DNA from: Leptobrachium leishanense
Lineage: Eukaryota > Chordata > Amphibia > Anura > Megophryidae
Direction: 5' to 3'
DNA length: 64,000 bases
NCBI GenBank assembly: GCA_009667805.1
Contig: CM019063.1
Location: 55,102,881 to 55,166,880, forward strand
Shown here: piece after piece, positions 27,097-37,731 of the stretch
Numbering within the stretch: position 1 is the first letter of the stretch
Layout of the letters: each line of letters starts with the position of its first letter
The notes under the pieces: generated by a model
Databases searched by the model: none
Told to the model about the DNA's origin: nothing
Seen by the model: only the letters and a program-made list of their open reading frames with translations
Translations under genes and position numbers: made by a program

Positions 27097-27562
27097 ACAG
27101 CATATCAGAGGAACATTTAGTAAAGAAATGAACACTTCTCAGAAGCACAGGTGTTGTTTGATACATGTTCAGGAGACTCCTCCAGAAACCCTCAGTCTAC
27201 AGACAATGTATCAAATTAATTAGACCAGACTAATTAAAAGCACATGTTATTTCCAAACACTAATTAACACCTGTTGTTTACGGCGTTTGAGAGCACATGT
27301 CATTTAGAGGTGAGAATCCTTGTACATAGACATTATTTTTTAATTCAATATCTAATAAACCGTTGCTTATAATATTCTGCAGTAAAGAGTCTCTTTATTT
27401 CTAGATTTTTTTAGTATTTTTTAAGCTTTTTTATACTTTTTTCAAATTATTTTTTTTTCGAACTTGAACCGAACACGCCAAAAAGTTCGAAGTTCGCGAA
27501 CTTTCGAACTGCCAATGTTCGAGTCGAAATCCGAACTGATCGAACCGAACAGCTCATCCCTA

Positions 27563-28304
27563 AACTAGACCTAACCTTAACAAAAAATTACCCTAACTCT
27601 AAACATAATCTAACACCGAAAATTACACTAACCCTAAACATAAGCGTAATCATAAAATTTAACCAAACCCTATCCCTGAAAACAGGTGTCGGACAAAATC
27701 CCTACAGCCAGGTTTCCTAATGTGAACATCCCGACGGCCAACTTCCAGACAGAACAAGTGCCGGACATACCAAGTTCCCTACATGGCCAACTTCCAGACA
27801 TCCCTAATCCCAGCAGCTAACCCCAATACTAACACCCTAAACCTTAGGGAGTTAGGGTTAGGGCTAGGGTTAGGGGGTTAGGGCTAGGTTTAGGGGGTTA
27901 GGGTTAGGGCTAGGTTTAGGGGGGTTATGGCTAGGTTTAGGGGGATAGGGCTAGGTTTAGGGGGTTAGGGCTAGGGGGTTAGGGTTAGGTTTAGGGGGTT
28001 AGGGGCTAGATTTAGGGGGTTAGGGCTAGATTTAGGGGGGTTAGGGTTAGGGCTAGGTTTAGGGGGTTAGGGTTAGGGCTAGGTTTAGGGGGTTCGGGAG
28101 TAGGGTTAGTATTAGCCTCTGGGATTTTGGATGTCTGGAAGTTGGCCGTCAGGGAGTTGTCTGTGTAGGGAAGTTGGCCATGTAGGGAAGTTGGCCATCA
28201 GGGAGTTGTCTGTGTAGAGAAGTTGGCCATGTAGGGAAGTTGGCCGTCAGGGAGTTGTCTGTGTAGGGAAGTTGGCCATTGGGATTTTGGCATTAGGGAA
28301 CCTG
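27563..28304. repeat. CCCTAA repeats and an inverted TTAGGG block
   Basis: 27563-27690 continues the CCCTAA field. At 27710-27845 unique text (GGCCAACTTCCAGACATCCC) leads into ACACCCTAAACC. From 27845 to ~28110 the strand switches to TTAGGG/GCTAGG repeats, and 28110-28150 (GGATGTCTGGAAGTTGGCC) is the inverse of the earlier unique text. A short tandem (GAAGTTGGCCATGTAGG-type) runs 28140-28280. Confidence 0.8.
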
Positions 28305-28852
28305 TGTAACGTTGGGAGCTTCCAGCCCTACCTGTGTGCTTGAGGGCAGCATGTCTGATGCTGCTCGCTGACCAATGCCCGGTTTAAATGGAGACAGGCA
28401 GGGAGGTGGTTGCATGAGGCCCGGCTTGAGTGGGGGGCGTGGCCTGGTGAAGGTCTTTAAAAACCCTCAGTGTATTCTCAGCAGTTGCCAGATCGTGGTT
28501 ATCCATACCTGAGCTCCTTGTACCTGACTGCTATATTGAATTAACCCGTTATTGACCTCTGCTTGTTTCTGACTATTCTGCCTTCTGTTGCCCTAGACCA
28601 TTTTCTTGTACTACGCTACTGCTCTGATATCGACCCGGCTATTCCATTTGACCATTCTGAACTCTGTATTCCTGATTCTGGCTCGGCTGACTACTCCCCG
28701 TGTTGTTAACCCTTTCAGTCTAGCTAGTTTACCTGGCCAATTCTAAGGACCAGGCAGTTAGAGATCTTTCACGGCTACTCTGTTGGTAGCTTCTGGGCTC
28801 TGTGGAGTGTGGGGCGTTAAGTACTGCGTGGTGGGATCTGGGAACCGTGACA
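28305..28852 (+). mobile_element. Solo LTR (Ty3/Gypsy-like)
   Basis: The 548-bp unit begins TGTAACG and ends CCGTGACA, and is flanked by the 5-bp direct repeat ACCTG (28300-28304, 28853-28857). It has a TTTAAAAACC TATA-like box near 28456 followed by a pyrimidine-rich stretch with repeated CTGACT/TTGACC words, typical of frog Gypsy LTRs. No internal coding region remains. Confidence 0.88.
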
Positions 28853-29050
28853 ACCTGGTTGTAGGGATTTCGACCCAAACCCCCCTGAAAATAGACCAAA
28901 CCATAAACCTAAAAATTACTCTAATCCTAAACCTAAATACTGTATAACTCTACCTCTAAATACCCCAGACACTAGGATTCACGTTAAAGGTTAGGTTATT
29001 TTTAGGGTTGCTAGTAGGGTTAGGGTTACTGTCCGGGGTTAGTTAGATAG
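28853..29050. repeat. Remaining CCCTAA/TTAGGG-type repeats
   Basis: Degenerate AACCTAAA words, then TTAGGGTT near 28990-29040. End of the telomere-like field. Confidence 0.55.
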
Positions 29051-29520
29051 ACAATCTGTTTTTCCAGGTTTATTACCAGCACCAATTTATTAGAACAGGG
29101 TCATTATCAGTATTGACCTGTGGTTGAATTTTTTTTTTAATAGAATCAGCTGATATAAAGATTATAATAGATTATTGTAACAGAATAGTGTAGTAGAACA
29201 TACACTATGCCAAGTAAAATTTCCTTTTTCAGAAAAAAATGCTAAATTGTAAGTAAAATGTGTTACTTTGCCCCCCCCCTTTAAATAGAATAGTTTTAAC
29301 TCATCAAAATGTTTCCGTGCTGCTGGAGCACCATGGAGCGTGTAAGTACAATACCATGGAAACAGTTTGATAGAACAAGCTTCATTATGAGGAATTGGTT
29401 TCCAGTGCGACCAGAAAGTATTTGTTTAACTCGCTATTATTTTGTTCATTATTTTCTACACTGTTTGAACAGGAGACTCAGAATTGATATGTTTCAGATG
29501 AAAGGAGCACATTCCAATTA

Positions 29521-29555
<35 letters not shown>

Positions 29556-29965
29556 CTTGCACATTCCGCCACATATTTAATTATTGTAGACATGGCGGAA
29601 AAAAGCGACATCTCTTACGGAGACAGTGTGACAGCTTTGTATCGCTGAAATGGGAAGAAATCTCTCCTCTAAAGCCTTCTAGTGCTGGAGGGGCGCTCAT
29701 CTCATTGTTAAATGACGCTTTGAGCGTGCCTCGGGCTCAACAGGGAAGAAAAATATATTTTGGAGAACTGTGCATTAATAAAAAATCCTAAAAAAACCCC
29801 CCCAGTTTTTCTGATTTCTTTTTTTTTTTAATGTAGCTAGTTGATACTGCGTGTGAGCATGATGTAAATTAGAGGCCTGTCCACAGCAGAATTAAAGTTA
29901 TCTGAGTATTTATTATTATAAACTATATACACTAGAGATGTGCTTTCGTTTCGGTCGGATTTAAC
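29051..29965. other. Unassigned, includes an (AT)n microsatellite
   Basis: AT dinucleotide run at ~29524-29552. No element ends or coding seen in the remainder. Confidence 0.5.
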
Positions 29966-30300
29966 TCTATAGTTACCGGGCGGTTTTACGTCCTTTAGTG
30001 CCCGCTGCTGTTTTTACGGTTCTGCGCTGTTTGTGTTTAGGTCAAAATTTCCTTTTTACTCGTTTATGCAACCCACACATATTATACACCGTTTTTCCCG
30101 CCATTAAATGGACTTTGTAAAAATACCATTATTTCCATCTTATCTGATAATGTACTATAAAAAAATATAAAATATTATGAAAAAATGGTAAAAACACACT
30201 TTTTCGTAATTTAATCCCCAAAATCTACAACCACCAAAAAAGACCCCGGCTAAATAGTTTAACAGGTTTGTCCCAAGAATAGAAATACCACATTTTTAAC
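29966..30300 (+). mobile_element. Family M repeat, copy 1
   Basis: Collinear (in opposite orientation) with 62887-63390: shared CCATTAAATGGACTTT, ACCATTATTT, CTACAACCACCAAAAAAGAC and CCGGCTAAATAGTTT. It gives the empty-site comparison for the element at 63016. Its ends are not defined. Confidence 0.65.
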
Positions 30301-30770
30301 CCCTTCATTGCTGAGCCAGTTCACCTATGTGCGTTGAGCTCATTATGACCATTTTATGCTCAAATTTTTTAGATGCCAGACTAGGTCCTATTTAATTAAA
30401 CCCCCTTCCAGACAAAAAATAAAAATAAAAAAAAGGATTTTTTTAAATATTTGTTATTATTATTCTTTTCTTATCTATTTTTATTTTTGGTTCCCCCTAT
30501 CTCAACTTGGCAGCTAGGGGCTTAACTGGCTCACTGACATCCTCACACATATGGTGAGGATGTCAGTGGGTGGATGGTGACCCAGAGGCTTGGCTGACAT
30601 CCAATATGTGAGCCACCTCCAGGTTTAAATCACGATTCGGAGAATAGCTAATGCTATGCTTCCAAAATACGTGCTAATGCTATGATTCCGAAATTCAGAA
30701 GTGCTTCCGAAATACGAATCGGTACCGTCCAAAACAGAAGGAAAATTAATCGATTATGTCTGAAACGGAA
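30301..30770. mobile_element. Family H-like TTAA fragment
   Basis: Begins TTAACCCCTTCATTGCTGAG (at ~30297) and holds CTCACACATATGGTGAGGAT, a self-complementary stretch. The matching right TTAA end was not found. Confidence 0.45.
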
Positions 30771-30874
30771 CAAAAACAAAGGTTTGAATCTGTTTTATTC
30801 AGCACCACAGGCCATGGACAGTGCAATGGTGCTGTTCGGTGCGATTCGGCAGCAGTGAAATTCTCCATAGAGAA

Positions 30875-31649
30875 TAGGGATGTGCGTTTCGGGTTTCGGA
30901 ATTTTGGAATTTTCACGAAATTTCCCGATTCGTGTTTTCGGATTCGGCCGAATTTCCGATTCGGGTCGGACCCGAAAACCGATAGATCCGAAAAGTTTTC
31001 CGAGCCAAAACGAAAAAATTTCGGATTTTTCGAATGGACTTGAAATGTGTCAAATCGAAATTTATTTTTGCTCTATTCATGATTTCGGTTCCATTTGTGA
31101 TTTCGGTTCCATTTCGGTAATTCTGGAAATCGTATATTTAACTATTATCGGTTATATCGCTGATTCTGTAAATTTTGTATTTGTAAATGCGTATCACTTG
31201 TTTCTTGTGGCATTCGGGTCAGTTTAGCGTTTTTTTAAATCGTTTTGTTCATTTTTTTTGTTCCTTGGCTTTCATACCATTTTAATATGATTAAATAAAG
31301 TTGTGAAATGTATATTCAATTATTCATAAGAAAAAAAGGATCTTTATTTAATAAAAAAAAACACGATAGAATCGCCAGAATTATCGTAGACACTTTGAAA
31401 CGAGGAGAACAGAAGTTCCGAAAAAACTAAAATTTCCGAAATTTCCGAAAAGTCGATACAAAAAACCAGCAAAGTGACCCGAAAACACGAAAAATGGTTG
31501 ATATTGCGAAAAAAAAATGTACACGAAAAACGAGCCGAACCGAACCGAATCGAAACAGAAATTGGTCGAAACGAGCCGAATCGAAAAGGTTAAACATCCG
31601 AACAAATCGAACCGAATCAAACCGAAAAAAAAATCGGTGCACAAGCCTA
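30875..31649 (+). mobile_element. hAT-A element with perfect 8-bp duplication
   Basis: Begins TAGGGATGTGCGTTTCGGG and ends GTGCACAAGCCTA. Direct repeat ATAGAGAA flanks it (30867-30874, 31650-31657), fitting nTnnnnAn. It is longer than other copies because of an extra ~300 bp around 31070-31375. Removing the element plus one repeat restores the F consensus CATAGAGAAGCAATGG. Confidence 0.92.
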
Positions 31650-31894
31650 ATAGAGAAGCAATGGTTAATCTATTCAGAGAACGCTGAACAGCACCGAAAT
31701 GTCAGTGAAATTCCCTGATTTTTCGATGGTTCAGTTCGACAGGTTTAAACAGGCGAAAGCCATAGGTTTCAATGTAAAAAATATTCCCGTTTTTAAAATA
31801 TTTATTCAACTGTTTTTTCTTGTCACCTGCAGCAAAAAGTCTATTCATTTATTAGGCATATTTTGGGATTTTTTTGTGAATTTTTTGGATTCCT

Positions 31895-32617
31895 AATTAT
31901 TTTAAAATCCTTGCGCAAAGCATGAATTTTTGCCCCAAGTGTTAAACTTTTGCGCACGCAAATCACCGCTGGAACTTCAATCCTCGCGCGTCTTTTCATC
32001 CGGCGATTAATAATGCGCGCAAAATGAATGCGCTCAAATGCTCGCGCAGTACCGTCACGTGCAAAAATCAGTGTGAGCACTGTTTTTTTTCTCACGATTC
32101 AGCCTAATCAGAATTAAGAACCACAATTATCTCACGTTAAGAAATTGCACCTGGCAAAGACAATCTGAGTATATATGCTGCAGTAATAATAAATGCACAC
32201 ACAACTTCTCCATTTTATTGGTTTGGGTATGTGTAGAATGTGTAACTATACTTTGCTGCACATTTTTTTTTGGGCTGGTGTATTTGGGTTCGGCCAGATT
32301 TAACATTAACACCAGCTTTTAGGAGTTGCTAAAATTATGCGCGCAAAGGCTGTGCGGTAATTACCGCAAAATAGATTGTAATATCATCCTCGAACCAGCG
32401 CACATTTGCATTTGCGCTCACAATGTTAAGTATAGGACGCGCAAAGTCCAGTAAGCTTGCACAGGGTTCACACAGGTTCACCCGCGGTAGACGATTGCGC
32501 GCGGTTGTTGCGCTGACTATGTAATATGGCTTTCGGCACAAATGGTTTTACCCCTCACGTTAATATTTTTTTGCGCTGGCGCAAACGTTTGCGCGAAGAT
32601 TGTACTTTAGCCCTGAG
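31895..32617. mobile_element. Family G copy, decayed ends
   Basis: GCGCAAA/TTTGCGC-rich interior with CACAATGTTAAGTATAGGAC and GATTGTACTTTAGCCC at its right, as in other G copies. The left GGGCYCTATTACA end is eroded. Confidence 0.6.
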
Positions 32618-32669
32618 GTTTTTTTCCTTGCCGAACAAAGCGTTTTTTTCCCCTTTCCTTCAGTCTGGC

Positions 32670-32733
32670 TGCATTCGGCGGGTGCTGTCTTTGGTGCTGA
32701 GCTCCAAAGACAGCATCCGCCGAACGCAGCCAT
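32670..32733. repeat. 28-bp-arm hairpin
   Basis: GGCTGCATTCGGCGGGTGCT + GTCTTTGG is complementary to CCAAAGACAGCATCCGCCGA + ACGCAGCC, one mismatch, 8-bp loop. Confidence 0.85.
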
Positions 32734-32745
32734 ACAGGGTGATTT

Positions 32746-33040
32746 TTATTTTTAATCAAATCTAAGTAATTTAATTCATCCATTTCACATTCCGAAATAA
32801 CTAATAAAAACGAAACAACTAATAAAACCAAAATAACAAATCGATCCGAAATACAAAATAACTAATAAAAACTAAATACGAATTGATCCAAAATACTAAT
32901 TGCTAATAAAAAAGAAATAACGAGTCGTTCTGAAATAAGAATATAACATAGTGAACGCACCGAAACAAACTAAAAAACATAGCGGATTGAAAAGAAACAA
33001 TTTTTTTCGTTGTGTACATGTTTAGTATACACTGGGGAAC
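32746..33040. other. Unassigned, AACTAATAAAAAC-rich
   Basis: Short words CGAAATAACTAATAAAA recur about six times at irregular spacing; probably a degenerate simple repeat. Confidence 0.45.
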
Positions 33041-33778
33041 AATCTAAATAATTGAGTTTTTATTATACACTCAACACCAAAAATGCAAAAAAGATGTATA
33101 AAACACATGCACAAATTGATATAAAATACTTAACCACAAAATAAGAATCTAAAGGCAGTACAATGTATACTCAATAAATGGACACCAGCGGCAAACATAC
33201 CGCCTCAAAATATGACCAGAATCAATGCACAGCTAGAATAAGCATCCTCAAATTAACACTGTAAATGGTCACTCAATTCATGCGATAGATATAGTAACCA
33301 ACTGCTCAAACTAGGAATAATGAATATAAACAGAAATAAATCAAGCCTCAATAATCAGCAATAAATCCAGCCACGGAGCCCTATCAGCTAATAGTGACAA
33401 TAGGACTAGCAAAAAGTAGTACGTATACAGACAAGTGCAACAAGTATTAAAATAGGTACATCTTGACGCATTTCGCCACTTACCGAATGCAGCTTTATCA
33501 AGAGATGGCTGTCCGATCCATCTCCACCTCTATCTCCTGATAAATCTGCATTCGGTAACTGGCGAAACGCGTCAATGTACCTATTTTAACAGTTTTTTGT
33601 ATGGTGATTTGAGAATTGTATATCTATGGAATGAATTGTAGGATCGCCTGTAGCCTTTTGTTCATTGTGCTGCCTATAGCTTCTTATTTTGTGGTTGAGT
33701 ATTTTATATCACTTTCTGCATGTTTTGTATACGTGTTTTTGGTGTATAGTGTATAATAAAGACTAATTGTTTAGATTA
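33041..33778. repeat. Long imperfect inverted-repeat element with hammerhead-like centre
   Basis: 33041-33085 (AATCTAAATAATTGAG, TTATTATACACTCAACACCA) is complementary to 33735-33778 (GGTGTATAGTGTATAATAAA, TTAGATT). Further inward, AACCACAAAATAAGAA pairs with TTCTTATTTTGTGGTT. At the centre GTACATCTTGACGCATTTCG (33450-33475) faces CGAAACGCGTCAATGTACC (33563-33581). Half of the structure could be the original repeat, inverted on itself. Confidence 0.7.
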
Positions 33779-34850
33779 TTCACTAAACCGTTTTCTGTTT
33801 GGTAGTCTTCACGCCCATGTTGTACACTGGTTTATTTATTTTTCCCTGTGTATATTTCTTTATTCTTTTGATTCTAAATAATTATTCGCTACCCAGTAGA
33901 TTTTAATAGGATACTGTGCTTGTGGCATACTGTACTGTGCAAGATAATGTTCTCTTGCTGTTTCTGTGGATAAATCAAATGTATTTATCTTCTGCTAACT
34001 AGGAGTTAATCCTGTTCCTCGTTCTGTACATTGTGACCTCAGGGCTTTGTGTCGTATCATTCCATATCACAGTGCGTTTCTGTGTTGCGTGCAGTGCTAA
34101 TGAACGAGGGGGGGTTGGAGGGCTAAGATCAGGTTACAGAGGGATAGAGGAAGAGAGAATCTTTGTTGTAAGACAGTTAAAAAGGAATACCCCCTTTATA
34201 CTCTGAAGACCTGGCCAATGCCACACCTATAACCCGGCTTGCAGGACACCCTGTGATTCCAGTGCCATCCTCTTGCTGGGCGTGGGGTCTCTCACCCATC
34301 CGCTCCTATAGGGCCAGATCCTCAGTGCAGGCATCAGAGAGGTCCCTCCGATGTGAAGCCTGGGCCTCCTCTGCATTCCGGTGTTGATGTGTGAGTGGGG
34401 GCAGAGTCTCTACACCACAACCAGAGTAGTGGTTGCCAAGGATGCCTGGATCTCTTCCTCTGCACCAATGGTGGAGAGGGGAGACTGGGTGAGGTGGGGT
34501 TGATTACTGGGCTGGGCCAGCCTTGGCTCCCTATGTAAACCCTGACTCCTAGGAAGGGCAGAGTTGCTCACTCGTTCTATGCTCCCCGGTGTTAGGACGC
34601 TGGTTGCTCTCCCTTTTTAACTGCTTACCTGTTGCTGAACCTTGATAACTCCGAATGACCATGCTAGTTTGCCACCCGCCCCAACCACAGAGCTGTCTGA
34701 CCACGATACCCGGATTACCCCTCTTGTACCAGCACCTAGACCTTAGCCATTCCACATCCTGGATTCCACATTACCCAATCCTGACACATATTAAGTGGTT
34801 TTCCATAAACTACTGACAGGAATTCATGCTTGAACCTCCCTGGCGGTATT
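33779..34850. other. Unassigned sequence
   Basis: Part of 34400-34790 has LTR-like pyrimidine-rich wording (CTGCTTACCTGTTGCTGAAC) but no TG...CA ends with a duplication could be found. No coding seen. Confidence 0.4.
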
Positions 34851-34912
34851 CCCGAGTGTGGCTCGGGGATAAATTTCAATGCTGAAAGCGGTAACCCCGA
34901 GCCACACTCGGG
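34851..34912. repeat. Palindromic miniature repeat
   Basis: CCCGAGTGTGGCTCGGGG (34851-34868) and CCCCGAGCCACACTCGGG (34895-34912) are perfect complements. With the preceding CCTCCCTGGCGGTATT this looks like a miniature element fragment. Confidence 0.75.
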
Positions 34913-35447
34913 CTGATACATACCTGTCCCTGCGTTCCCTCGATGTCCTCCCGCAGTCGCCTCTGTCCGATCTCGGCGTCCTGCTTCCTGGTTTCCTTCT
35001 CGCGAGAAATGTAAATACACCGTAACACCATACATAAAAACATGAAAGAACTACCTTGAAGTGGACTTGCTAATGTGTGATAAGGCCTAATCAGGTGCTC
35101 CTATAACGTGGATTGTACTCGGTGATATTACACTGCGGAACTTCCAATCGTTTAAATCAGGTTGTGGGATCAGCCATAGTAATATTCCATTGGGGGGGGG
35201 TATAGTAATGCAAGTGCCGCATGTGGACCCGTCGTCAACAGCACCTACACTTATAGGCCACCAATGGTTGCAAAATGTGCTAATAAAGACTCAGTGTCTT
35301 GTCGGTGTCTTGATGTCAGATATTACAGGACACATTCAGAGGGCTTGTGGAGTCCATGCCTCGATGCATCACCACGAGAGAGACATAGACAATATTAAGC
35401 AGGCGGTTTTAATACTATGGCTGATCAGTGTGTATATATATCTCTAT
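34913..35447. other. Unassigned sequence
   Basis: No element ends or coding seen. A G8 run lies near 35192. Confidence 0.4.
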
Positions 35448-35493
35448 CTCCTGCTGATGAGGACATAATAAGCCCGAAACAGCTGTCCAGGAG
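35448..35493 (+). ncRNA. Hammerhead-ribozyme-like motif, type I, minimal stem III
   Basis: Stem I CTCCTG (35448-35453) pairs with CAGGAG (35488-35493). Conserved core CTGATGA at 35454-35460. Stem II GGAC/GCCC (35461-35464, 35472-35475) has one A-C mismatch and a 7-base loop. GAAA at 35476-35479. Stem III is AC/GT around a 4-base loop (35479-35486), then C35487 gives the GUC cleavage triplet. All invariant core bases are present. Type I hammerheads with such short stem III are known from amphibian satellite DNA, schistosome repeats and Penelope-like elements, where they often act as dimers. Self-cleavage is inferred, not shown. Confidence 0.7.
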
Positions 35494-36744
35494 TAGCTGT
35501 GACTCGTTACATAACCTGACCTTTGCCAAATGAAAGCCATCTAGTATGACATGGCAATGGCAGCAGGGTTCTGTGTTAAAACAGACCCAGGATGCAAAAA
35601 AGGGAGAAATTGCAAACCTCATTTGCATGTCCTACCCAGAGTTCTATGCTGCATATGGGTAATGTAGCACATGAGCTCTGTGAAGCAGTTCTCTGAATTG
35701 CTGTGATGTGTAAGTGACTTCTGCAATAATATACTTTATTATATAAACTGTATATTAATCTATAATATTTTAAACCACATTTTATTACTTAGTAATTAAT
35801 CTGTGAGTTCTATTAGTCATTTGTTTATTAATCAGGCGCCCAGGCTTTTAATTAACACGCCGGCCACAGCCCTCTCTGTTGGTTATGTTCTCAGGACGCA
35901 GAGATCTTCTGGCTTGCCGGAGGATTCGTTCCGCGCTGTCAGGCTCAGAGAGAACGAACAGCAGGAGTCGCCTTGTAGACAAGCTAAGGCAGGACTTGGC
36001 ATTTCCGTATAAAACTAATCAGATGCTAAAAAAGATAATAATGGGGGTGATTTGCAGCACACTGAACTAATTCTCAAAATAGGTCACGTCGGGCAAGACT
36101 GCACTCTTAATGTCATTTTCGTTTAGAGAGCTGACATCAGAAAGCTCGACTTTCACGTCTCTCGGCAGGAGCTCGCGTCTGAAACGAGCACCAATTACAC
36201 AGGAGACGCAGTACGATATAGGCTACACCGCAAAATTAACCGGGATCCAGGAAGGGGTGTTTGAACGCGTTGTCACACGGTGGTAATGTAAAGTGTGGAA
36301 GCCCGTAGCAATGTGCGAACGCATGCGGAAATAATGGCTACCACTGTTTACTAAGTGACTGCAGTGATTTGGTGTCACTGTGGGCAAAGATGACATGCGT
36401 GTTCTATCCAAACGGCACAGAACAATCCTGTCAAAGCCCTCGGCATATAATCTTCTATCTCGATATAGACGTTTCAAGAAGAATTTTGCATCAACGGGAT
36501 CTCGGCTTTTGCATCATTGACATTAACTGTTACCAAGGTTTAGAAAGAGAATTGAATATTAGAGCCAGTTCTCTTCCACATGGAACCCAAATGATAATTC
36601 GGCTAAAATGACAGGTTAAACCGATATTATAATGTATCCGGATGACCATAGAAAATGAAAGGGTTCTGTCAAAAAGGTCACACTCCTATTAATCCAATCT
36701 ATAAACAAAATAAAACGGAAAACCCCAAAATATTAATAAAAGGT
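35494..36744. other. Apparently single-copy sequence
   Basis: No repeat family recognised. 35800-36220 is unusually non-repetitive, with TTAATTAA-type words next to CpG-bearing sequence. No exon-like frame with splice sites could be supported. Confidence 0.4.
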
Positions 36745-37565
36745 TATTCCCGAGAGCACCGACATGTCACTGACATTTCGGTGCTGTCGCTATCCCCTCA
36801 CTTCAAAGAATCAAATTTCTGGATTCTGGATTCACCGCAGGGTCCCCAGAGTGCAGGGAAAAGCTGTTTTGAGGCTAATTTTTCTTTTAAAATGTGCCGA
36901 AAATATCGGATCTGATCTGATTCGATAAATTGTCGGATTGGATCCGATAATCTGCCGAACCCGTACGGAAAAAGCCAACGATCCGCCAAACACAGTGACG
37001 ACCACCGGCCAGAAAAAGCCGACAAGCCAGCGAATGGGGTAAAAACAAAACGATTGACAAAAATTTAATCCTGTCCTGTGGAGGTCCTGTGAATGATAAA
37101 AAAAGGTCTGTTACAGGAAAAAGAAAAACACTATTTATAAAAAAAGCCCAAAAAAAATGTTGCTGGAAACCCCCCAAAAAAATGCTTAAAAAAATCCTTA
37201 AAAAAAATATAAATTTTTGCTGCAGATTAAAAGAATAAATGTTTAATAGATATTGAATAAAAACGGGAATATTTTCAATATTGAAACCTATGAGATTCAC
37301 CTGATTAAACCTTCCGAATGAAACCACCGAACAGCATTGCAATTTGACAACTTTTCTCTGCTGTTCGGTGTCTGTGAATAGATTAACCATTGCTTCTCTA
37401 TAGGGGATTTCACTGCCGCCGACCAGGCACCGTATTTAGCTGGCAATTCGTCAAAATTTGGCGTACTGCCTGTTCTCTGAATAGCCGAATGGCCCCGAAA
37501 TTGCACCATACGGGAAATTCACTGGTGCCATTTCGGGGCCAGATCGGCTCTCTCTGAATAACCCT
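36745..37565 (-). mobile_element. Family F element
   Basis: Reverse-oriented F: TTATTCCCGAGAGCACCGAC at the left, AT-rich middle with CTGCAGATTAAAAGAATAAA, AACCATTGCTTCTCTATAGG, and the terminus CTCTCTGAATAACCCTG at 37549-37565. Confidence 0.75.
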
Positions 37566-37690
37566 GAAAGCGTAGCACCCACCACAGATGTAAACTGGCG
37601 AAGCCGGGAGACTGAACAGCATGTGGACAACAACGGAATTGATTGAAGGTGGTATATATATGTATGATAGGACCACCGACCTGTTATTAT

Positions 37691-37731
37691 ACCAGCTGAA
37701 GAAGCCAAGAGTCGGCGAAACGCGTCCTGGT
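37691..37731 (+). ncRNA. Hammerhead-ribozyme-like motif, slightly altered core
   Basis: Stem I ACCAG (37691-37695) pairs with CTGGT (37727-37731). Core CTGAAGA (37696-37702) differs from CTGATGA at one base. Stem II GCC/GGC (37704-37706, 37714-37716) with a 7-base loop. GAAA 37717-37720, stem III AC/GT (37720-37725) with a 2-base loop, cleavage base C37726. The U-to-A core change probably lowers or abolishes activity. Confidence 0.55.

Larger units (their letters stand above)
24316..27562 (+). mobile_element. hAT-B non-autonomous element, copy 1, with nested TTAA element
   Basis: Ends TAGGGATGAGCCGAACACCC and CCGAACAGCTCATCCCTA are inverted. Subterminal GTTCGAA/TTCGAAC words occur at both sides. 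Outer parts match copy 2 (45949-48734), including GGTGTATGGGGGTCCGGGTA and CGTGCCTAGGAGGTCCCCAT. The flanking octamers do not match (GCTGAAAC, AACTAGAC), although AAACT spans both edges; the clean 8-bp duplication is at copy 2. A TTAA element of 2.3 kb sits inside. Confidence 0.8.
30771..32745 (+). mobile_element. Family F element with hAT-A and G insertions
   Basis: F text before the first insertion (GTGCTGTTCGGTGCGATTCG, GCAGCAGTGAAATTCTCCAT) continues after it (GAAGCAATGGTTAATCTATT, CGACAGGTTTAAACAGGCGA, CTGCAGCAAAAAGTC) and again after G (CGGCGGGTGCTGTC). Both insertions are younger than F. Confidence 0.65.

Noticed and set aside
24308..27570. 8-bp target duplication for hAT-B copy 1
   Set aside because: GCTGAAAC and AACTAGAC do not match; only a 5-bp AAACT overlap across the edges, which may be chance.
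23016..28110. Ancient telomere-telomere fusion
   Set aside because: A head-to-head fusion would read TTAGGG then CCCTAA on one strand; here the order is reversed, and the repeats are not clean hexamers.
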